Assembly (NCBI RefSeq): GCF_003003885.1
Contig: NZ_PVWN01000006.1
Coordinates: forward strand, 1-64,000
Direction of reading: 5' to 3'
Source: Chlorogloea sp. CCALA 695
GTDB taxonomy: Bacteria; Cyanobacteriota; Cyanobacteriia; Cyanobacteriales; Chroococcidiopsidaceae
Length of the DNA stretch: 64,000 bases
A program made the position numbers and the translations under genes. Of the stretch, positions 8,496-18,672 are shown in pieces; positions within the stretch are counted from its first letter, which is position 1, and each line of letters starts with the position of its first letter. The notes beneath the pieces were generated by a model that saw only the letters and a list, made by a program, of their open reading frames with translations, searched no databases and was not told where the DNA came from.

Positions 8496-9572
8496 ATGGC
8501 AAATGTGCGACTAGAAGGGATTAAACGCAGATTTAACAACGTTACGGCGATTGAAGACATTACATTTACTGTTCCCGATGGACAATTTTGGGTATTAGTT
8601 GGGCCGTCAGGTTGCGGTAAGTCTACGGTTTTAAGGACGATCGCCGGGTTAGAATCGGCAACAGAAGGAAATTTATATATTGGCGATACTTTAGTTAATA
8701 ATATTCCGGCAAGGGCGCGAGATGTAGCAATGGTTTTTCAAAACTACGCCTTGTATCCGCACATGACAGTAGCAGAGAATATTGGCTTTGGTTTGCAGAT
8801 GCGAAAAGCCGATCCTAAAACTATCAAAGAGCGAATATCAGTAGTTGCAAAAAGTCTCTCTTTAGAACACTTGCTAGAACGTAAGCCAAAACAGCTTTCG
8901 GGGGGACAACAACAAAGAGTAGCATTAGGGAGAGCGATCGCGCGTCAACCTCAAGTATTTTTACTAGACGAACCTTTATCTAACTTAGATGCTCAATTAA
9001 GAGACGATACGAGGGTTGAACTAAAGCAATTGCACCAACAGTTAGGGATTACAACTATTTATGTTACCCACGATCAAACCGAGGCGATGACATTAGGCGA
9101 TCGCATTGTGGTATTAAATAACGGTAAAATCCAGCAAATTGGCGCACCGCAGAGCATTTATGCCAAACCTGCTAATCGAATGGTGGCAACTTTTTTAGGC
9201 AATCCACCCATGAATATTATTCCGGCAATTTATACAAATAATAGTTTTAAGGTTGGTAATCAATTTTTAGTTTGTCCTGAAAGTATCAGGGAAACATTAA
9301 ACCCTGCGGAGGGACAGAGTTTTGATTTGGGGATTCGTCCTGAAAATATTTATATCAACCAAGCAGCTAAAGATGGCTTAGTTGTGGAGGTAAAGGTATT
9401 AGAGCCTTTAGGGAGAGAAACCTTAATTCGCGCAGAGATAGTAGGAATTCAGATAAATGTGCAAGGGGGGAGAGATGAGACTTCGCAAATGGGCGATCGC
9501 ATATCTTTAGAATTGGACTTAAACCAATTATTTGTATTCGATCCAATTACGGGGAATGCTCTATATCCTTAA
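8496..9572 (+). CDS. ugpC: ABC transporter ATP-binding protein, MalK/UgpC type
   Basis: This 358-residue ATPase belongs to the MalK/UgpC/MsmX group that powers sugar or glycerol-phosphate importers. It shows Walker A GPSGCGKST, Q-loop VFQNYALYPHMTV, signature LSGGQQQRVALGRA, Walker B VFLLDEPLSNLD and switch His in VTHDQTEAMT. A C-terminal regulatory (TOBE-like) domain follows with LGIRPENIYI. The ATG at 8496 follows TAGGA with good spacing; an upstream in-frame ATG at 8433 would add an unlikely hydrophobic leader. No permease or binding protein is adjacent, so it probably serves transporters encoded elsewhere. The symbol marks the subfamily only. Confidence 0.85.
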   Translation: MANVRLEGIKRRFNNVTAIEDITFTVPDGQFWVLVGPSGCGKSTVLRTIAGLESATEGNLYIGDTLVNNIPARARDVAMVFQNYALYPHMTVAENIGFGLQMRKADPKTIKERISVVAKSLSLEHLLERKPKQLSGGQQQRVALGRAIARQPQVFLLDEPLSNLDAQLRDDTRVELKQLHQQLGITTIYVTHDQTEAMTLGDRIVVLNNGKIQQIGAPQSIYAKPANRMVATFLGNPPMNIIPAIYTNNSFKVGNQFLVCPESIRETLNPAEGQSFDLGIRPENIYINQAAKDGLVVEVKVLEPLGRETLIRAEIVGIQINVQGGRDETSQMGDRISLELDLNQLFVFDPITGNALYP

Positions 9573-10075
9573 ACTCCTGCAAAAGCTGGTGGATAAATAA
9601 CTTTTCCTCTCTGGGTATCTTGATAGCTATTGAGTGGCTTAACCATAAAATAATCTTCTGGTACTGGAAAGGGAGACTCGATACCGTAGCCAACCGATGG
9701 CTTAAACCCAAAGCGGTTATACAACTGAGGATGTCCCAAAACGATCGCTATAGATTCCTCCATTACATTTGCTCTTGTTAAACCCTCTCGTACCAAAGCG
9801 CTACCAATACCTTGTTTTTGAAACTGCGATCGCACAGCTAAAGGAGCTAAACCAAGAACTTTGTAATTTACATCATTTACTAAATCTATATAGCTAAATA
9901 AGATGTGACCGATAATAACGTCGTTCACCTCCGCTACTAAGGAAAGATTAGGGATATAGCGATCGCTCTTACGAATCTCCTGTACTAGCCTTCCTTCGTT
10001 ATCCTGCTCAAACGCTTGCAAAATTAATTCAGAAATCTCTTGATAGTCTGATGGTTGTTCAGAGCGGATTAGCAT
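9569..10075 (-). CDS. GNAT family N-acetyltransferase
   Basis: This 168-residue protein has the GNAT acetyl-CoA-binding motif A (LAVRSQFQKQGIGSALVREGL) and the later LGHPQLYNRFGFKPSV motif of the YhbS-like subgroup. The substrate is unknown. It directly follows mtnA (0-base gap) and is likely cotranscribed with it. Its last 4 bases overlap the end of the convergent ATPase gene. Confidence 0.85.
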   Translation of the reverse strand: MLIRSEQPSDYQEISELILQAFEQDNEGRLVQEIRKSDRYIPNLSLVAEVNDVIIGHILFSYIDLVNDVNYKVLGLAPLAVRSQFQKQGIGSALVREGLTRANVMEESIAIVLGHPQLYNRFGFKPSVGYGIESPFPVPEDYFMVKPLNSYQDTQRGKVIYPPAFAGV

Positions 10076-11140
10076 TTAAGTCAATTGTTTTTGATGTAGT
10101 TGTGCGTGTAATTGACTAGGTGCAAAAGCTCCGTGTTCGGTAATGATGGCGGTAATTAAATCGGCGGGAGTAACATCAAAGGCTGGGTTGTAAAACTCTG
10201 CACCTTCAGGAGTGATAATTGTCTCGCCGATTTGATAAATTTCGACTGGATCGCGTTCTTCAATCGGGATTTCGCTACCTGTCGCTAGTTCAAAGTCAAT
10301 CGTAGATAAAGGTGCGGCTACAAAAAAGGGTACATTGTGAGCTTTAGCAATTAAAGCCAGATTATAAGTACCGATTTTATTTGCGGTGTCTCCGTTTGCT
10401 GCAATGCGATCGGCTCCTACTACAACTGCGTCAATCATTTTACGCTGCATACAATGCGCCGCCATGCCATCAGTTATAACTGTTACAGGGATACCTTCGG
10501 TTACACACTCCCAAGCGGTGAGTTTTGCCCCTTGGAGGCGAGGACGGGTTTCGTCGGCATATAATCTGGTCAAACGTCCTTCACGCCAAGCAGAACGCAC
10601 TACACCCAGGGCTGTACCGTAGCCAGCCGTTGCCAAAGCTCCGGCGTTGCAGTGAGTTAGCAAGTTTAATTTATTTGGAGTTGCGGGTAAAGCGGCTAAA
10701 CCATAATCACCGATCGCATGACAAGTTTGCAAATCTTCCGAATTGATTGTTTGAGCGGTTTTGAGGAGAATTTCTTTAATTTCTCCTACAGTACCAATGC
10801 TTTCGTAGGCTGTTCGTAGCATTCGGGCGATCGCCCAAAATAAGTTTACCGCCGTCGGACGAGTAGAACGCAATAACTGACCAACTTCTTCTAACTGTGT
10901 CAAAAAATAATTTCTATCTTGGGTTTCAATCTCCCTTGCTCCCAAATACATTCCATAAGCCGCCGCTACGCCAATTGCAGGCGCACCGCGAACAATCATA
11001 GTTTTAATAGCCTGCGCCATATCATCGCTGCGATGAATTTCTACTAGGGAGTATTCGTTAGGTAAGCGCGTCTGATCGATTAGCCATACCGCATTTTCAG
11101 ACCAAATTACCGGATAAACTTGTGTATTTTGAGCCATCAT
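10076..11140 (-). CDS. mtnA: S-methyl-5-thioribose-1-phosphate isomerase
   Basis: This enzyme of the methionine salvage pathway converts methylthioribose-1-phosphate to methylthioribulose-1-phosphate. At 354 residues it shows the eIF2B-like family motifs: [15 protein letters not shown], the catalytic Cys in [19 protein letters not shown], and the catalytic Asp in [20 protein letters not shown]. Two consecutive ATG codons (11140 and 11137) could start it and no Shine-Dalgarno decides. Other salvage genes are not nearby. Confidence 0.95.
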   Translation of the reverse strand: MMAQNTQVYPVIWSENAVWLIDQTRLPNEYSLVEIHRSDDMAQAIKTMIVRGAPAIGVAAAYGMYLGAREIETQDRNYFLTQLEEVGQLLRSTRPTAVNLFWAIARMLRTAYESIGTVGEIKEILLKTAQTINSEDLQTCHAIGDYGLAALPATPNKLNLLTHCNAGALATAGYGTALGVVRSAWREGRLTRLYADETRPRLQGAKLTAWECVTEGIPVTVITDGMAAHCMQRKMIDAVVVGADRIAANGDTANKIGTYNLALIAKAHNVPFFVAAPLSTIDFELATGSEIPIEERDPVEIYQIGETIITPEGAEFYNPAFDVTPADLITAIITEHGAFAPSQLHAQLHQKQLT

Positions 11141-11161
11141 AAAAGTATTTGTAATGTGTTT

Positions 11162-11560
11162 ATGGACGTAAACTTAATAAAGATTGAGCGAATTGACCAT
11201 TTTGTTCTTACTGTTTGTGACATCGATGCTACTTGTAATTTTTACTCGCGTGTTCTCGGAATGCAAGTGGTTACTTTTGGGGGCGATCGCAAAGCATTAC
11301 AATTTGGCAATCAAAAAATTAACCTGCACCAAGTGGGCAAAGAATTCGCGCCAAAAGCTCTAAATTCTACTCCTGGTTCGGCAGACATTTGTTTAGTTAC
11401 CGTAACTCCTCTTTATCGAGTAATAGATTACCTTATTTCCTTGAATGTTGAATTGCTAGAACCGAAAACTGTACGCAGAACGGGAGCTATAGGAACGATC
11501 GAATCAATCTACATACGCGACCCTGATGGCAATTTAATTGAAATTTCTAACTATGTATAA
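11162..11560 (+). CDS. VOC family (glyoxalase/dioxygenase fold) protein
   Basis: This 132-residue protein has two beta-alpha-beta-beta-beta modules. The first begins [19 protein letters not shown], with a metal-ligand His, and the second ends [16 protein letters not shown], with the metal-ligand Glu. Relatives include glyoxalase I, fosfomycin-resistance proteins and dioxygenases; the substrate is unknown. The ATG at 11162 avoids overlap with mtnA, whose start lies 22 bases away on the other strand. A terminator overlaps its stop codon. Confidence 0.82.
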   Translation: MDVNLIKIERIDHFVLTVCDIDATCNFYSRVLGMQVVTFGGDRKALQFGNQKINLHQVGKEFAPKALNSTPGSADICLVTVTPLYRVIDYLISLNVELLEPKTVRRTGAIGTIESIYIRDPDGNLIEISNYV

Positions 11561-11580
11561 GGGTGAGGATTACTCACCCT
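11560..11580. terminator. bidirectional hairpin between the VOC gene and dxs
   Basis: AGGGTGAG (11560-11567) and CTCACCCT (11573-11580) pair perfectly around a 5-nt loop between two convergent genes. T tracts are short, so strength is uncertain. Confidence 0.65.
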
Positions 11581-11592
11581 CTTACCTAAGAA

Positions 11593-13497
11593 TTAAACCA
11601 CCGATGGCTGCTTGCTGAAAAAAGCATCCAGTATCTGTTTTGCCATTTGGGGAGTTGTTAAACCCAAATCTGCTTTAGATTCGTTTGGCTCGGCATGATC
11701 GACTAATATATCAGGTACGCCTAATCGCTTCACTGGAACAACTACATCCGCATCTAACAACGCTTCCGCTACCGCCGTACCAAAGCCACCGATTAGACAG
11801 CCTTCTTCTAACGTAACGACGCGCCCAATTTGTTTAGCCAAAGGTAAAATCAACTCGGTGTCTAAAGGTTTAGCAAACCTAGCATTTACTACCGTTGCTT
11901 CGATACCATGTTCGCTCAAAATTTCCGCAACCTGCATTGCTGGATAAACCATTGAACCAAAACCAACTAGCAACACATCATCGCCTTGACGCAGAAGTTC
12001 ACCTTTACCGATAGGTAGAGCTTCCCAGCCTTCTTCCATCAAAGGTACGCCATAGCCGTTACCTCTAGGATATCGCATGGCAATCGGCCCCTCTGTATGT
12101 TCTACACCAGTAACAATCATCCTTTGTAGTTCTGCTTCATCTTTAGGAGCCATTAGCACCATATTAGGCAAACAACGCAAGTAAGCAATATCGTACATTC
12201 CTTGATGAGTAGGGCCGTCTACGCCCACAATTCCGGCTCTATCTAAGCAGAAAAATACAGGTAATTTTTGAATGCAAACATCGTGAACAATTTGATCATA
12301 GCCACGTTGCAAGAAAGTAGAATATATTGCTACAACTGGGCGCATTCCTTCGCAAGCTAACCCCGCCGCTAAGGTGACGGCGTGTTGTTCGGCAATTCCT
12401 ACATCAATGTACTGATTGGGTAACTTTGCCTGCAACTTATCTAACCCTGTACCTGTCGCCATAGCCGCAGTAATCCCGATAATTTTGGGGTTGTTTTCTG
12501 CGAGTTTTACTAAGGCGTGAGCAAATACCTTTGAGTAGCCGGGGGGTTTTGGTTTGCCAGAGGGGTTAGCTTTGCCACTGCTAAGATTAAACGGCGACTG
12601 AGCGTGATAGCCTACTTGATCTTGCTCGGCGATCGCATATCCTTTACCCTTAACTGTAGATACATGAACAATTACAGGCCCCGTATGTTGGTGTGCCTGC
12701 TGGAAAGTAGCGATTAATTCTTCTAAATTGTGACCGTCTACTGGCCCCATATAAGTGAAGCCTAATTCTTCAAATACTGCGCCAACTTTTGGCACAGCTA
12801 GACGCTTCATACCTTCTCTAAGTCGTCCAAGTTCTGGAGAGAGCGAATCACCAACAAAAGGTAACTGCTTGACTTGTTCTTTGAGATTGTCAGAAATAAA
12901 CTGCACTGGAGGACTAAGGCGCATTTTATTCAGGTGACGAGAAATTGCGCCTACGTTGGGAGAAATTGACATTTCATTGTCATTCAACACTACAAGCAAA
13001 TTAGTTTTGGGCAAGTGTCCGGCGTGGTTGATTGCCTCTAATGCCATCCCGCCCGTTAAAGCGCCATCACCAATTACAGCTACAGTTTTAAACTTTTCGC
13101 CCTTAGCATCTCGCGCTAATGCCATCCCTAAGGCGGCTGAAATACTTGTAGAAGCGTGTCCGGCTCCAAAATGGTCAAATTTACTTTCACCGCGTTTGAG
13201 GTAGCCTGCAATGCCGTCTTTTTGCCGCAGGGTGTCAAAGCGATCGTAGCGTCCAGTAATTAGTTTGTGTGGATAAGCCTGATGACCTACATCCCAAACA
13301 ACTTTATCGTAATCTAGATCCAATGTCTGATAAAGCGCTAGTGTCAGTTCTACCACACCCAGACCTGGGCCGAGATGTCCGCCGCTTGTGGCGACAGTTT
13401 GCAAATGCTTTTCTCTAATTTCAAGAGCGATTTGCTGCAATTGGCGGATTGATAAACCGTGCAACTGGTTTGGATGGGTGATGTCACTCAGGTGCAT
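11593..13497 (-). CDS. dxs: 1-deoxy-D-xylulose-5-phosphate synthase
   Basis: This 634-residue enzyme performs the first step of the MEP isoprenoid pathway, condensing pyruvate and glyceraldehyde-3-phosphate with thiamine diphosphate. It feeds carotenoid, phytol and quinone synthesis. The TPP motif [18 protein letters not shown] and NDNEMSIS are present, as are the catalytic [15 protein letters not shown] region and the transketolase C-terminal domain. Length is standard. There is no clear Shine-Dalgarno before the ATG at 13497 (a run of seven C precedes it). The 454-bp leader region may hold a small ORF. Confidence 0.97.
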   Translation of the reverse strand: MHLSDITHPNQLHGLSIRQLQQIALEIREKHLQTVATSGGHLGPGLGVVELTLALYQTLDLDYDKVVWDVGHQAYPHKLITGRYDRFDTLRQKDGIAGYLKRGESKFDHFGAGHASTSISAALGMALARDAKGEKFKTVAVIGDGALTGGMALEAINHAGHLPKTNLLVVLNDNEMSISPNVGAISRHLNKMRLSPPVQFISDNLKEQVKQLPFVGDSLSPELGRLREGMKRLAVPKVGAVFEELGFTYMGPVDGHNLEELIATFQQAHQHTGPVIVHVSTVKGKGYAIAEQDQVGYHAQSPFNLSSGKANPSGKPKPPGYSKVFAHALVKLAENNPKIIGITAAMATGTGLDKLQAKLPNQYIDVGIAEQHAVTLAAGLACEGMRPVVAIYSTFLQRGYDQIVHDVCIQKLPVFFCLDRAGIVGVDGPTHQGMYDIAYLRCLPNMVLMAPKDEAELQRMIVTGVEHTEGPIAMRYPRGNGYGVPLMEEGWEALPIGKGELLRQGDDVLLVGFGSMVYPAMQVAEILSEHGIEATVVNARFAKPLDTELILPLAKQIGRVVTLEEGCLIGGFGTAVAEALLDADVVVPVKRLGVPDILVDHAEPNESKADLGLTTPQMAKQILDAFFSKQPSVV

Positions 13498-13951
13498 AGG
13501 GGGGGTACTCTCGCTGATTTTATCTATTGGGTGCGATCGCTATTGAAACTCTATCCGCATAAAATTTGGATAAGGTCGCACCTAGCAATTGTATGTCCAT
13601 CTTTCACTTTAGAACTTTTTTCATTGCTTTGAGTGAAAAGCCGAGCTTTTTTAGTTGTCGGCGTAAAGTAACACGCTGCGGCATCGCCTTAAAAGTCACC
13701 AGATATGTAGACATTCTCGCCCTTTTCATTTTTCCCCCTAAACCGACTAAACCAAATAGCCGCCCCAAACTTATTAAAAGGACGGCGGCGCAAGTATTAT
13801 TTTTCCAACTAATTACCGTCCTACCAACATCAAATCCGCCGCCCTCAAAGTAATATAAGTAACTAGATAAATCCGGCTTTCAAACATCATTGTTTGCTTT
13901 ACTTCTTTTCGGTGTTAACTACTAAGATTGAAAGCACTGGCGGCACTAGGA
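13498..13951. other. 454-bp gap between dxs and the DUF4340 gene
   Basis: Apart from the candidate small ORF at 13604-13729 and a GGACGGCGGCG / GCCGCCCTC imperfect repeat (about 13778-13848), nothing is recognised. A 95-codon plus-strand frame (13566-13853) has no Shine-Dalgarno or family features and is not accepted. Confidence 0.5.
13604..13729 (-). CDS. candidate 41-residue basic small protein
   Basis: This minus-strand ORF starts at an ATG preceded by AGGGGGAAAA, a strong Shine-Dalgarno at close spacing. It encodes a very basic peptide with the ending RRQLKKLGFSLKAMKKVLK. I do not recognise it. The ribosome site and absence of other genes in the gap support it; the short length makes it uncertain. 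A second ATG six codons in (MSTYLVTFK) is also possible. It lies upstream of dxs on the same strand. Confidence 0.35.
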   Translation of the reverse strand: MKRARMSTYLVTFKAMPQRVTLRRQLKKLGFSLKAMKKVLK

Positions 13952-14515
13952 CTACTTAGGAGAATTATCTGAACTTTCCCATTCTGATAGCTGCCGATTT
14001 ACAGCATTGGCAAAGTCTGGAGGTACTAATAGCACGTTGACATTACCCTTTGATTTAGCTGGAGGATCGACTAAAGCATATAGATAGGTGCGGTTAAAGT
14101 CAGGTTTGCCCAAAATCAATTGATGAGTTTCGGCGTTTTTTAAAGTAATAGAAATCGCACTAGATGGTTGAGTTAATCCATACTCTGCTAATTGTGTAGT
14201 AGGAACAGAAAATGTACGATTACTCTTTCCTGTTTCCAGCAAATTTAACAAGAAAGCAACCGAGGCGTTACTAGCTGGCGTATCTTTAGGCTCTTTCATC
14301 TGCCATTTTGAATTAATTTGCTCAAATTTTAGCGTCTCGGCTTGATTTTTGATTGTAAAGGACTTTACATCACCTTCAGTAAAAGCAAAAATTTCTTCAC
14401 TTTGAGATTGAGCTTCTTGTCTTTGGCTTGCGCCTCTAATTTCATAGAAATAAACAAAACCTCCTAGTCCTAGTGCTAACAACAGCAAAATCAAAGTTGT
14501 CTTTGGTAACTTCAT
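13952..14515 (-). CDS. DUF4340 domain-containing protein, Gld-like operon
   Basis: This 187-residue protein has one N-terminal membrane segment (TLILLLLALGLGGFVYFY) and a periplasmic DUF4340-like domain (FTIKNQAETLKFEQ, LILGKPDFNRTYLYALVD). It follows the GldG-like gene by 23 bases on the same strand. The order ATPase, permease, GldG-like, DUF4340 is a conserved arrangement in many bacteria, suggesting it is an accessory part of the exporter. Function is not known. Confidence 0.8.
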   Translation of the reverse strand: MKLPKTTLILLLLALGLGGFVYFYEIRGASQRQEAQSQSEEIFAFTEGDVKSFTIKNQAETLKFEQINSKWQMKEPKDTPASNASVAFLLNLLETGKSNRTFSVPTTQLAEYGLTQPSSAISITLKNAETHQLILGKPDFNRTYLYALVDPPAKSKGNVNVLLVPPDFANAVNRQLSEWESSDNSPK

Positions 14516-14538
14516 GGTGAGTCAGGAGTAAAAAAGTA

Positions 14539-16101
14539 TTATCTACGCAGCCACCACAGGATAACTGCACTAACTAGCCCAATTAACGGGATGAAACCTA
14601 AAGCAGTCCAGCTTAAAATATTAGACTGAGCCGCTTGCAAATTAATGCGGCGATTTTTTGCTTCTTTGGGACGCACAGAAAGCTGTGATGCTCCTTCTTG
14701 CTTACTTAACCAGCTTATAGAATTGATGAATACATCGCCATTTAACTGCTGTGAAAATTGATTATTGGTAATAAAGTCAGAGTTGCCAATGATAACCAAA
14801 CGCGACTCCGAAGGCTTGCTGTTACTCGAAGTTGTAGCTTGACGACTCATCGCCACACCTAGGGTTAAGGGCCCAGGGCGATCGCTTTCGGGATCAAGTT
14901 TTAAGTTTTCGTCTTTTAAGTCGCTCTCTGCCCAGCTTTGACTACTTGTCAGCAACAAAGGAGTTGCTTGCACTCCTGCAACTATTTTTGTTTCAATCGG
15001 TCTAGCACCGCGATACAACGATATCCCGTTACCAAAATCTTTAGTAATGGGATGTTGCCCATAATTATCTACCAAAATTACCGCCGGCCCTAGCCCTACG
15101 GCTGCACCCGCCGGATTTACAGCTAAACGGTTATCTAAAGTTACGCCCCAGCTTGTGAGCAAACTATCAATTCCTAGATTAATCATGGGATCGATGGCTA
15201 AAAATAAACTACCACCTCGATTGAGGTAATCATTTAAAGACGTAGCTTCCGACGGCAATAAACCCCGTTTAGCACCCGCTAATACAACTACGGTGGCATC
15301 TTCAGGAATAGTTGTTTGGGCTAAATTAAGAGCTTGGGTAGTGTAGCTTTTTTCTGCTAATACGCTTAAAGCTTGAGACAGACTATTTTGTTCTCCGGTT
15401 AAGGGTTGTTCGCCATGACCTTGCACAAAATAAACTTGGGCGCTAAATTTAGTGGTGATTTGTTGCAAAGCGTTTGTCAATCGAATTTCTGTCAAAGGCT
15501 GCTCGTTAGAGCCTGGCAACAATTTTCGCTCGTTTCCGGCTTCTAAATAAACTTCGCCGGGACTTTGGACGTTAAACTTTTGGGCAAGTCCTAATTGAAT
15601 TTGGGGATCTACATACTCGTAGCTGAAATTTTTTCCCTGCTGGCGGTAGTTTTCTAATAAGGCTCGATCTTCAGGCTTGCCATCTCGCTCAAATATCCAG
15701 ACTTTAACAGGTTGAAGCAAGCTTTTTACCAATTGGCGCGATTGAGGAGCAAGGGTATATAGCCCAGTTTCAGTCAAATCTACCCGCGTGGGATAACGGA
15801 CAGCAAGGAAGTTTATCAATCCTAAAATTACGAATACAGATAGCGTCGCTACAAAAGCATTAGTTCCCGATTGGGTTGAGCGCGAAATACGCCGGGGGGA
15901 ATCATTTTCACTATATCCATCGCGTTTATTTAACCCACGATGCGAGGAGTAGAGTATCAGCCACAAGCTGCTGCTAACAATTGCTGCAATTAGTAATCCT
16001 GATGGGATTGCGCCCCAACTATTAGATACAAGCCCAGCCGTTATACCCATCAGAGCTAGAATTGGGCCTACCCAAACTAGATATTGGCGATATTTTTTCA
16101 T
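14539..16101 (-). CDS. gldG: Gldg family ABC-transport accessory membrane protein
   Basis: This 520-residue protein has membrane segments at the N-terminus (about 5-60 and 90-115). A large external GldG/DUF4350-like domain follows (LTETGLYTLAPQSRQLVKSL, YFVQGHGEQPL, LFLAIDPMINLG), then a final C-terminal membrane helix ending LWWLRR. The ATG at 16101 starts 5 bases after the permease stop; an upstream ATG at 16134 would overlap that gene. In gliding Bacteroidetes the homologues serve motility. In cyanobacteria the substrate is unknown. Confidence 0.82.
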   Translation of the reverse strand: MKKYRQYLVWVGPILALMGITAGLVSNSWGAIPSGLLIAAIVSSSLWLILYSSHRGLNKRDGYSENDSPRRISRSTQSGTNAFVATLSVFVILGLINFLAVRYPTRVDLTETGLYTLAPQSRQLVKSLLQPVKVWIFERDGKPEDRALLENYRQQGKNFSYEYVDPQIQLGLAQKFNVQSPGEVYLEAGNERKLLPGSNEQPLTEIRLTNALQQITTKFSAQVYFVQGHGEQPLTGEQNSLSQALSVLAEKSYTTQALNLAQTTIPEDATVVVLAGAKRGLLPSEATSLNDYLNRGGSLFLAIDPMINLGIDSLLTSWGVTLDNRLAVNPAGAAVGLGPAVILVDNYGQHPITKDFGNGISLYRGARPIETKIVAGVQATPLLLTSSQSWAESDLKDENLKLDPESDRPGPLTLGVAMSRQATTSSNSKPSESRLVIIGNSDFITNNQFSQQLNGDVFINSISWLSKQEGASQLSVRPKEAKNRRINLQAAQSNILSWTALGFIPLIGLVSAVILWWLRR

Positions 16102-16105
16102 AAAT

Positions 16106-16918
16106 TTAGGATCTTTGAAAACGCAAAGCATCAATAGATTGAGCGGTCAGAAATACACCTAAAACAATGTAACTAGCGAATAAAACTAAGCTGCTGGTAT
16201 CAAAAATGCCTTGTACTAGGTTGTTGTAATGTTTGAGTAAGGAGAGATGACCTAAAGCAGCGCCTAAAAAGCCGCCGATACTTTGGGAAATTGCGTCAAT
16301 AATCCACAAAAACATAATTAAACCAAAAGTCATGATTGCCGCCAAAATTGTACTGTCGGTTAGAGAAGAAACAAACATCCCTAGCGACAATATCGCCGCC
16401 GCTAATAGTATTAGTGCCAAGTGTCCCAATAAGGGTATAGCCGGGGGAACTGGGGGATTCGCGGCGCTAAAGGCGATCGCTTCGTAAGCAAATAAGGGTA
16501 ATATCAACACTGTAAAAAACGTTACGACTCCCAGCAATTTGCCCACTGCTACAGCCCAATTAGTTATCGGCGATGTGGCGAGGAGTTCTAAAGTACCGCG
16601 CTTGCGTTCTTCAGCGTACAACCCCATTGAAAGTATGGGCAAAATAAATAAAGCTAATGAACTCATAACGCTCAAAAATGATCGCAAAAATTCGTAAGCA
16701 ACATCAATTGGTGGTAAAGGTTGCCCAGTTTGCTGGGTTTGCAATTCGGCGGCGGCGACTTGCTGAAGAATGCCTTGATCTCCAAGTAAAATTGCGACGA
16801 AAAAGTATCCTGATAGTAGCCAAAAAACTGTAGCGATCGCATAAGCTAAGGGCGATGTAAAATAACTCTGCAATTCTCGGCGGTAAATAGCAATAATATT
16901 GCCCAAAATGATCCCCAT
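16106..16918 (-). CDS. gldF: ABC-2 type permease, GldF-like
   Basis: This 270-residue membrane protein has about six predicted membrane segments. It shows the ABC-2 permease features YRRELQSYFTSPLAYAIATV at the N-terminus and YAEERKRGTLELLATSPI, the family's conserved EERKRGTLE loop. It starts directly after the ATPase stop, so the pair is translationally coupled. Confidence 0.88.
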   Translation of the reverse strand: MGIILGNIIAIYRRELQSYFTSPLAYAIATVFWLLSGYFFVAILLGDQGILQQVAAAELQTQQTGQPLPPIDVAYEFLRSFLSVMSSLALFILPILSMGLYAEERKRGTLELLATSPITNWAVAVGKLLGVVTFFTVLILPLFAYEAIAFSAANPPVPPAIPLLGHLALILLAAAILSLGMFVSSLTDSTILAAIMTFGLIMFLWIIDAISQSIGGFLGAALGHLSLLKHYNNLVQGIFDTSSLVLFASYIVLGVFLTAQSIDALRFQRS

Positions 16919-17956
16919 CTAAGTTTCCTCCTTGGCGCTAGTTATTTCATCAACAGACGTTGGCTCATTAGATTCTAAGGTGGGGGTTATTTGCTCTTTG
17001 GCAACTGGTGTTTCTAACTTTTCTTCCGTCGTTACTAAAAATACATCTTCTAAACTTGCCCGTGTACGGCGCATTTCATAGACGTTAATGCCCATATTTA
17101 CCAACACTTGAACAATATCGCTTCCTGGTTCAGTTCCCGGTTCTGAGGATACTTTTAATACCGTGCGTATTCTCTCCTTATTCTCTAGATGGGTAACTTC
17201 TACCAGCCGCACATCTAATAAAAACTGTAGTTGCTTGACAGCTTCAGCAGCTTCACCTTCAATTTCAACTTCGTACCCCACACCAGAAGCTAAACTTGCT
17301 TCTAAGCCTGCTGGAGTATTGGTAACAACTACTTTACCGCCATTAATAATTGTCACGCGATCGCAAGTCATGCTGACTTCGGGGAGTATATGTGTAGACA
17401 GAATAATTGTATGACTACCCGCTAGGCTTTTAATTAAGTTTCGCACATCAATAATTTGCCGAGGATCTAAACCAACTGTCGGCTCATCTAAAATGATTAC
17501 TGGTGGATCGTGTACTATTGCCTGAGCAATGCCTACTCGTTGCCGAAATCCTTTCGATAACTTGCGAATTAATACTTTGCTCTTTTGCTGAAGATTGCAG
17601 CGTTCTATCGCTCTTATAACAGCCGAAGCGCGGTTTCCTGCACTTACTCCTTTAATCCGAGCAACAAAGTACAAAAACCCTTCTACAGTCATTTCTGGGT
17701 ACAAAGGCGGCGTTTCGGGTAAGTAACCAATGCGTTGTCTAACTAATAACGAATTTTCATGGACATCATAACCAGCAATGCGCGCAGTTCCGGCGGTAGC
17801 TGGCAAGTATCCTGCTAGTATCCGCATAGTTGTAGTTTTTCCGGCTCCATTGGGCCCAAGAAAGCCCATAATTTCCCCTGGTTCTACATTAAAGCTAATG
17901 TCTTGAATACCTGGGGTAGAGCCATAGTTTTTACTTAAATGTTCCACTTCAATCAT
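16919..17956 (-). CDS. gldA: ABC transporter ATP-binding protein, GldA-like
   Basis: This 345-residue protein has Walker A GPNGAGKTTT, signature LSKGFRQRVGIAQA, Walker B VIILDEPTVGLD and switch His in ILSTHILPEV. The GFRQRVG variant and the KGVS linker fit the GldA/DrrA group. A 40-residue acidic Thr/Glu-rich tail extends beyond the family core. It is the first gene of the four-gene operon running to 13952, which reads towards dxs. Confidence 0.88.
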   Translation of the reverse strand: MIEVEHLSKNYGSTPGIQDISFNVEPGEIMGFLGPNGAGKTTTMRILAGYLPATAGTARIAGYDVHENSLLVRQRIGYLPETPPLYPEMTVEGFLYFVARIKGVSAGNRASAVIRAIERCNLQQKSKVLIRKLSKGFRQRVGIAQAIVHDPPVIILDEPTVGLDPRQIIDVRNLIKSLAGSHTIILSTHILPEVSMTCDRVTIINGGKVVVTNTPAGLEASLASGVGYEVEIEGEAAEAVKQLQFLLDVRLVEVTHLENKERIRTVLKVSSEPGTEPGSDIVQVLVNMGINVYEMRRTRASLEDVFLVTTEEKLETPVAKEQITPTLESNEPTSVDEITSAKEET

Positions 17957-18107
17957 GATTTTGGGTCAACCTCCAACAGAAATAGTTAACAATGCTCCTG
18001 AGTATATAGTTAACGCAGATGCAAAATTCCCGTATTAGTTGTACCAAATATAGGTAATTTAACGATAGGCTATAGGCGAACGATATTTGCTTGATGCCGC
18101 AAATGCG

Positions 18108-18626
18108 ATGTTGACAGAAACTTTAGAAATGCCTATCGACTTAGCAAAGAAATTATTAACTCATTACAGTTTTGATTTGGATAACTGTAGTACAAATCTA
18201 CTTATAGAGCGGTGGTTAAAAGACTATAGCGATCGCTGGATTTATTTGGCTGTAGTAGAAGCGTTGTATCAAGGGCGTTACAAGGCAAATTCGGTAGAGC
18301 AAATTTTAACTATTTGGCAGCGTAAAGGACAGGCTTATTTTCGCTTCAATCACGAATTCGAGCGTTTAGTTTGCGGTGATTTCTCTAATAATGTGTGGCG
18401 AAAATTAGAGCGTTCAACTCTTGAAAGTAATCGCTCGAATATACCTGAAAATGTCCCCACGCCAAAATTAGATATTGAGAAAATCAAGCTATTAACACAA
18501 AATACTCGTCAAGCTAAAGATCCACAGCTTGCTAACCAGCCAATCGAGCAATTTAGCCCGTATTTTACAGATACTAATGAGTTTTACGGCAAATTGAAAG
18601 CGATCGCACGGATAGTACCGCAGTAG
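18108..18626 (+). CDS. conserved-looking hypothetical protein
   Basis: This 172-residue protein begins with a compact helical region of about 100 residues (MPIDLAKKLLTHYSFDL, LIERWLKDYSDRWIYLAVVEALYQGRY, VEQILTIWQRKGQAYFRFNHEFERLVC). A low-complexity linker follows. The helical part suggests a protein- or DNA-contact module, but I cannot name the family. The ATG at 18108 is chosen over a TTG at 18087. It precedes xisH by 46 bases on the same strand. Confidence 0.65.
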   Translation: MLTETLEMPIDLAKKLLTHYSFDLDNCSTNLLIERWLKDYSDRWIYLAVVEALYQGRYKANSVEQILTIWQRKGQAYFRFNHEFERLVCGDFSNNVWRKLERSTLESNRSNIPENVPTPKLDIEKIKLLTQNTRQAKDPQLANQPIEQFSPYFTDTNEFYGKLKAIARIVPQ

Positions 18627-18672
18627 ATTAGTAAGTCTATGGAAAGTAGCGCACATAAATACCAACTAAGCC

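Noticed and set aside
13566..13853. A 95-codon plus-strand frame upstream of dxs
   Set aside because: No ribosome site, no family features, and the composition looks like an antisense shadow of a region whose better candidate is the minus-strand small ORF.
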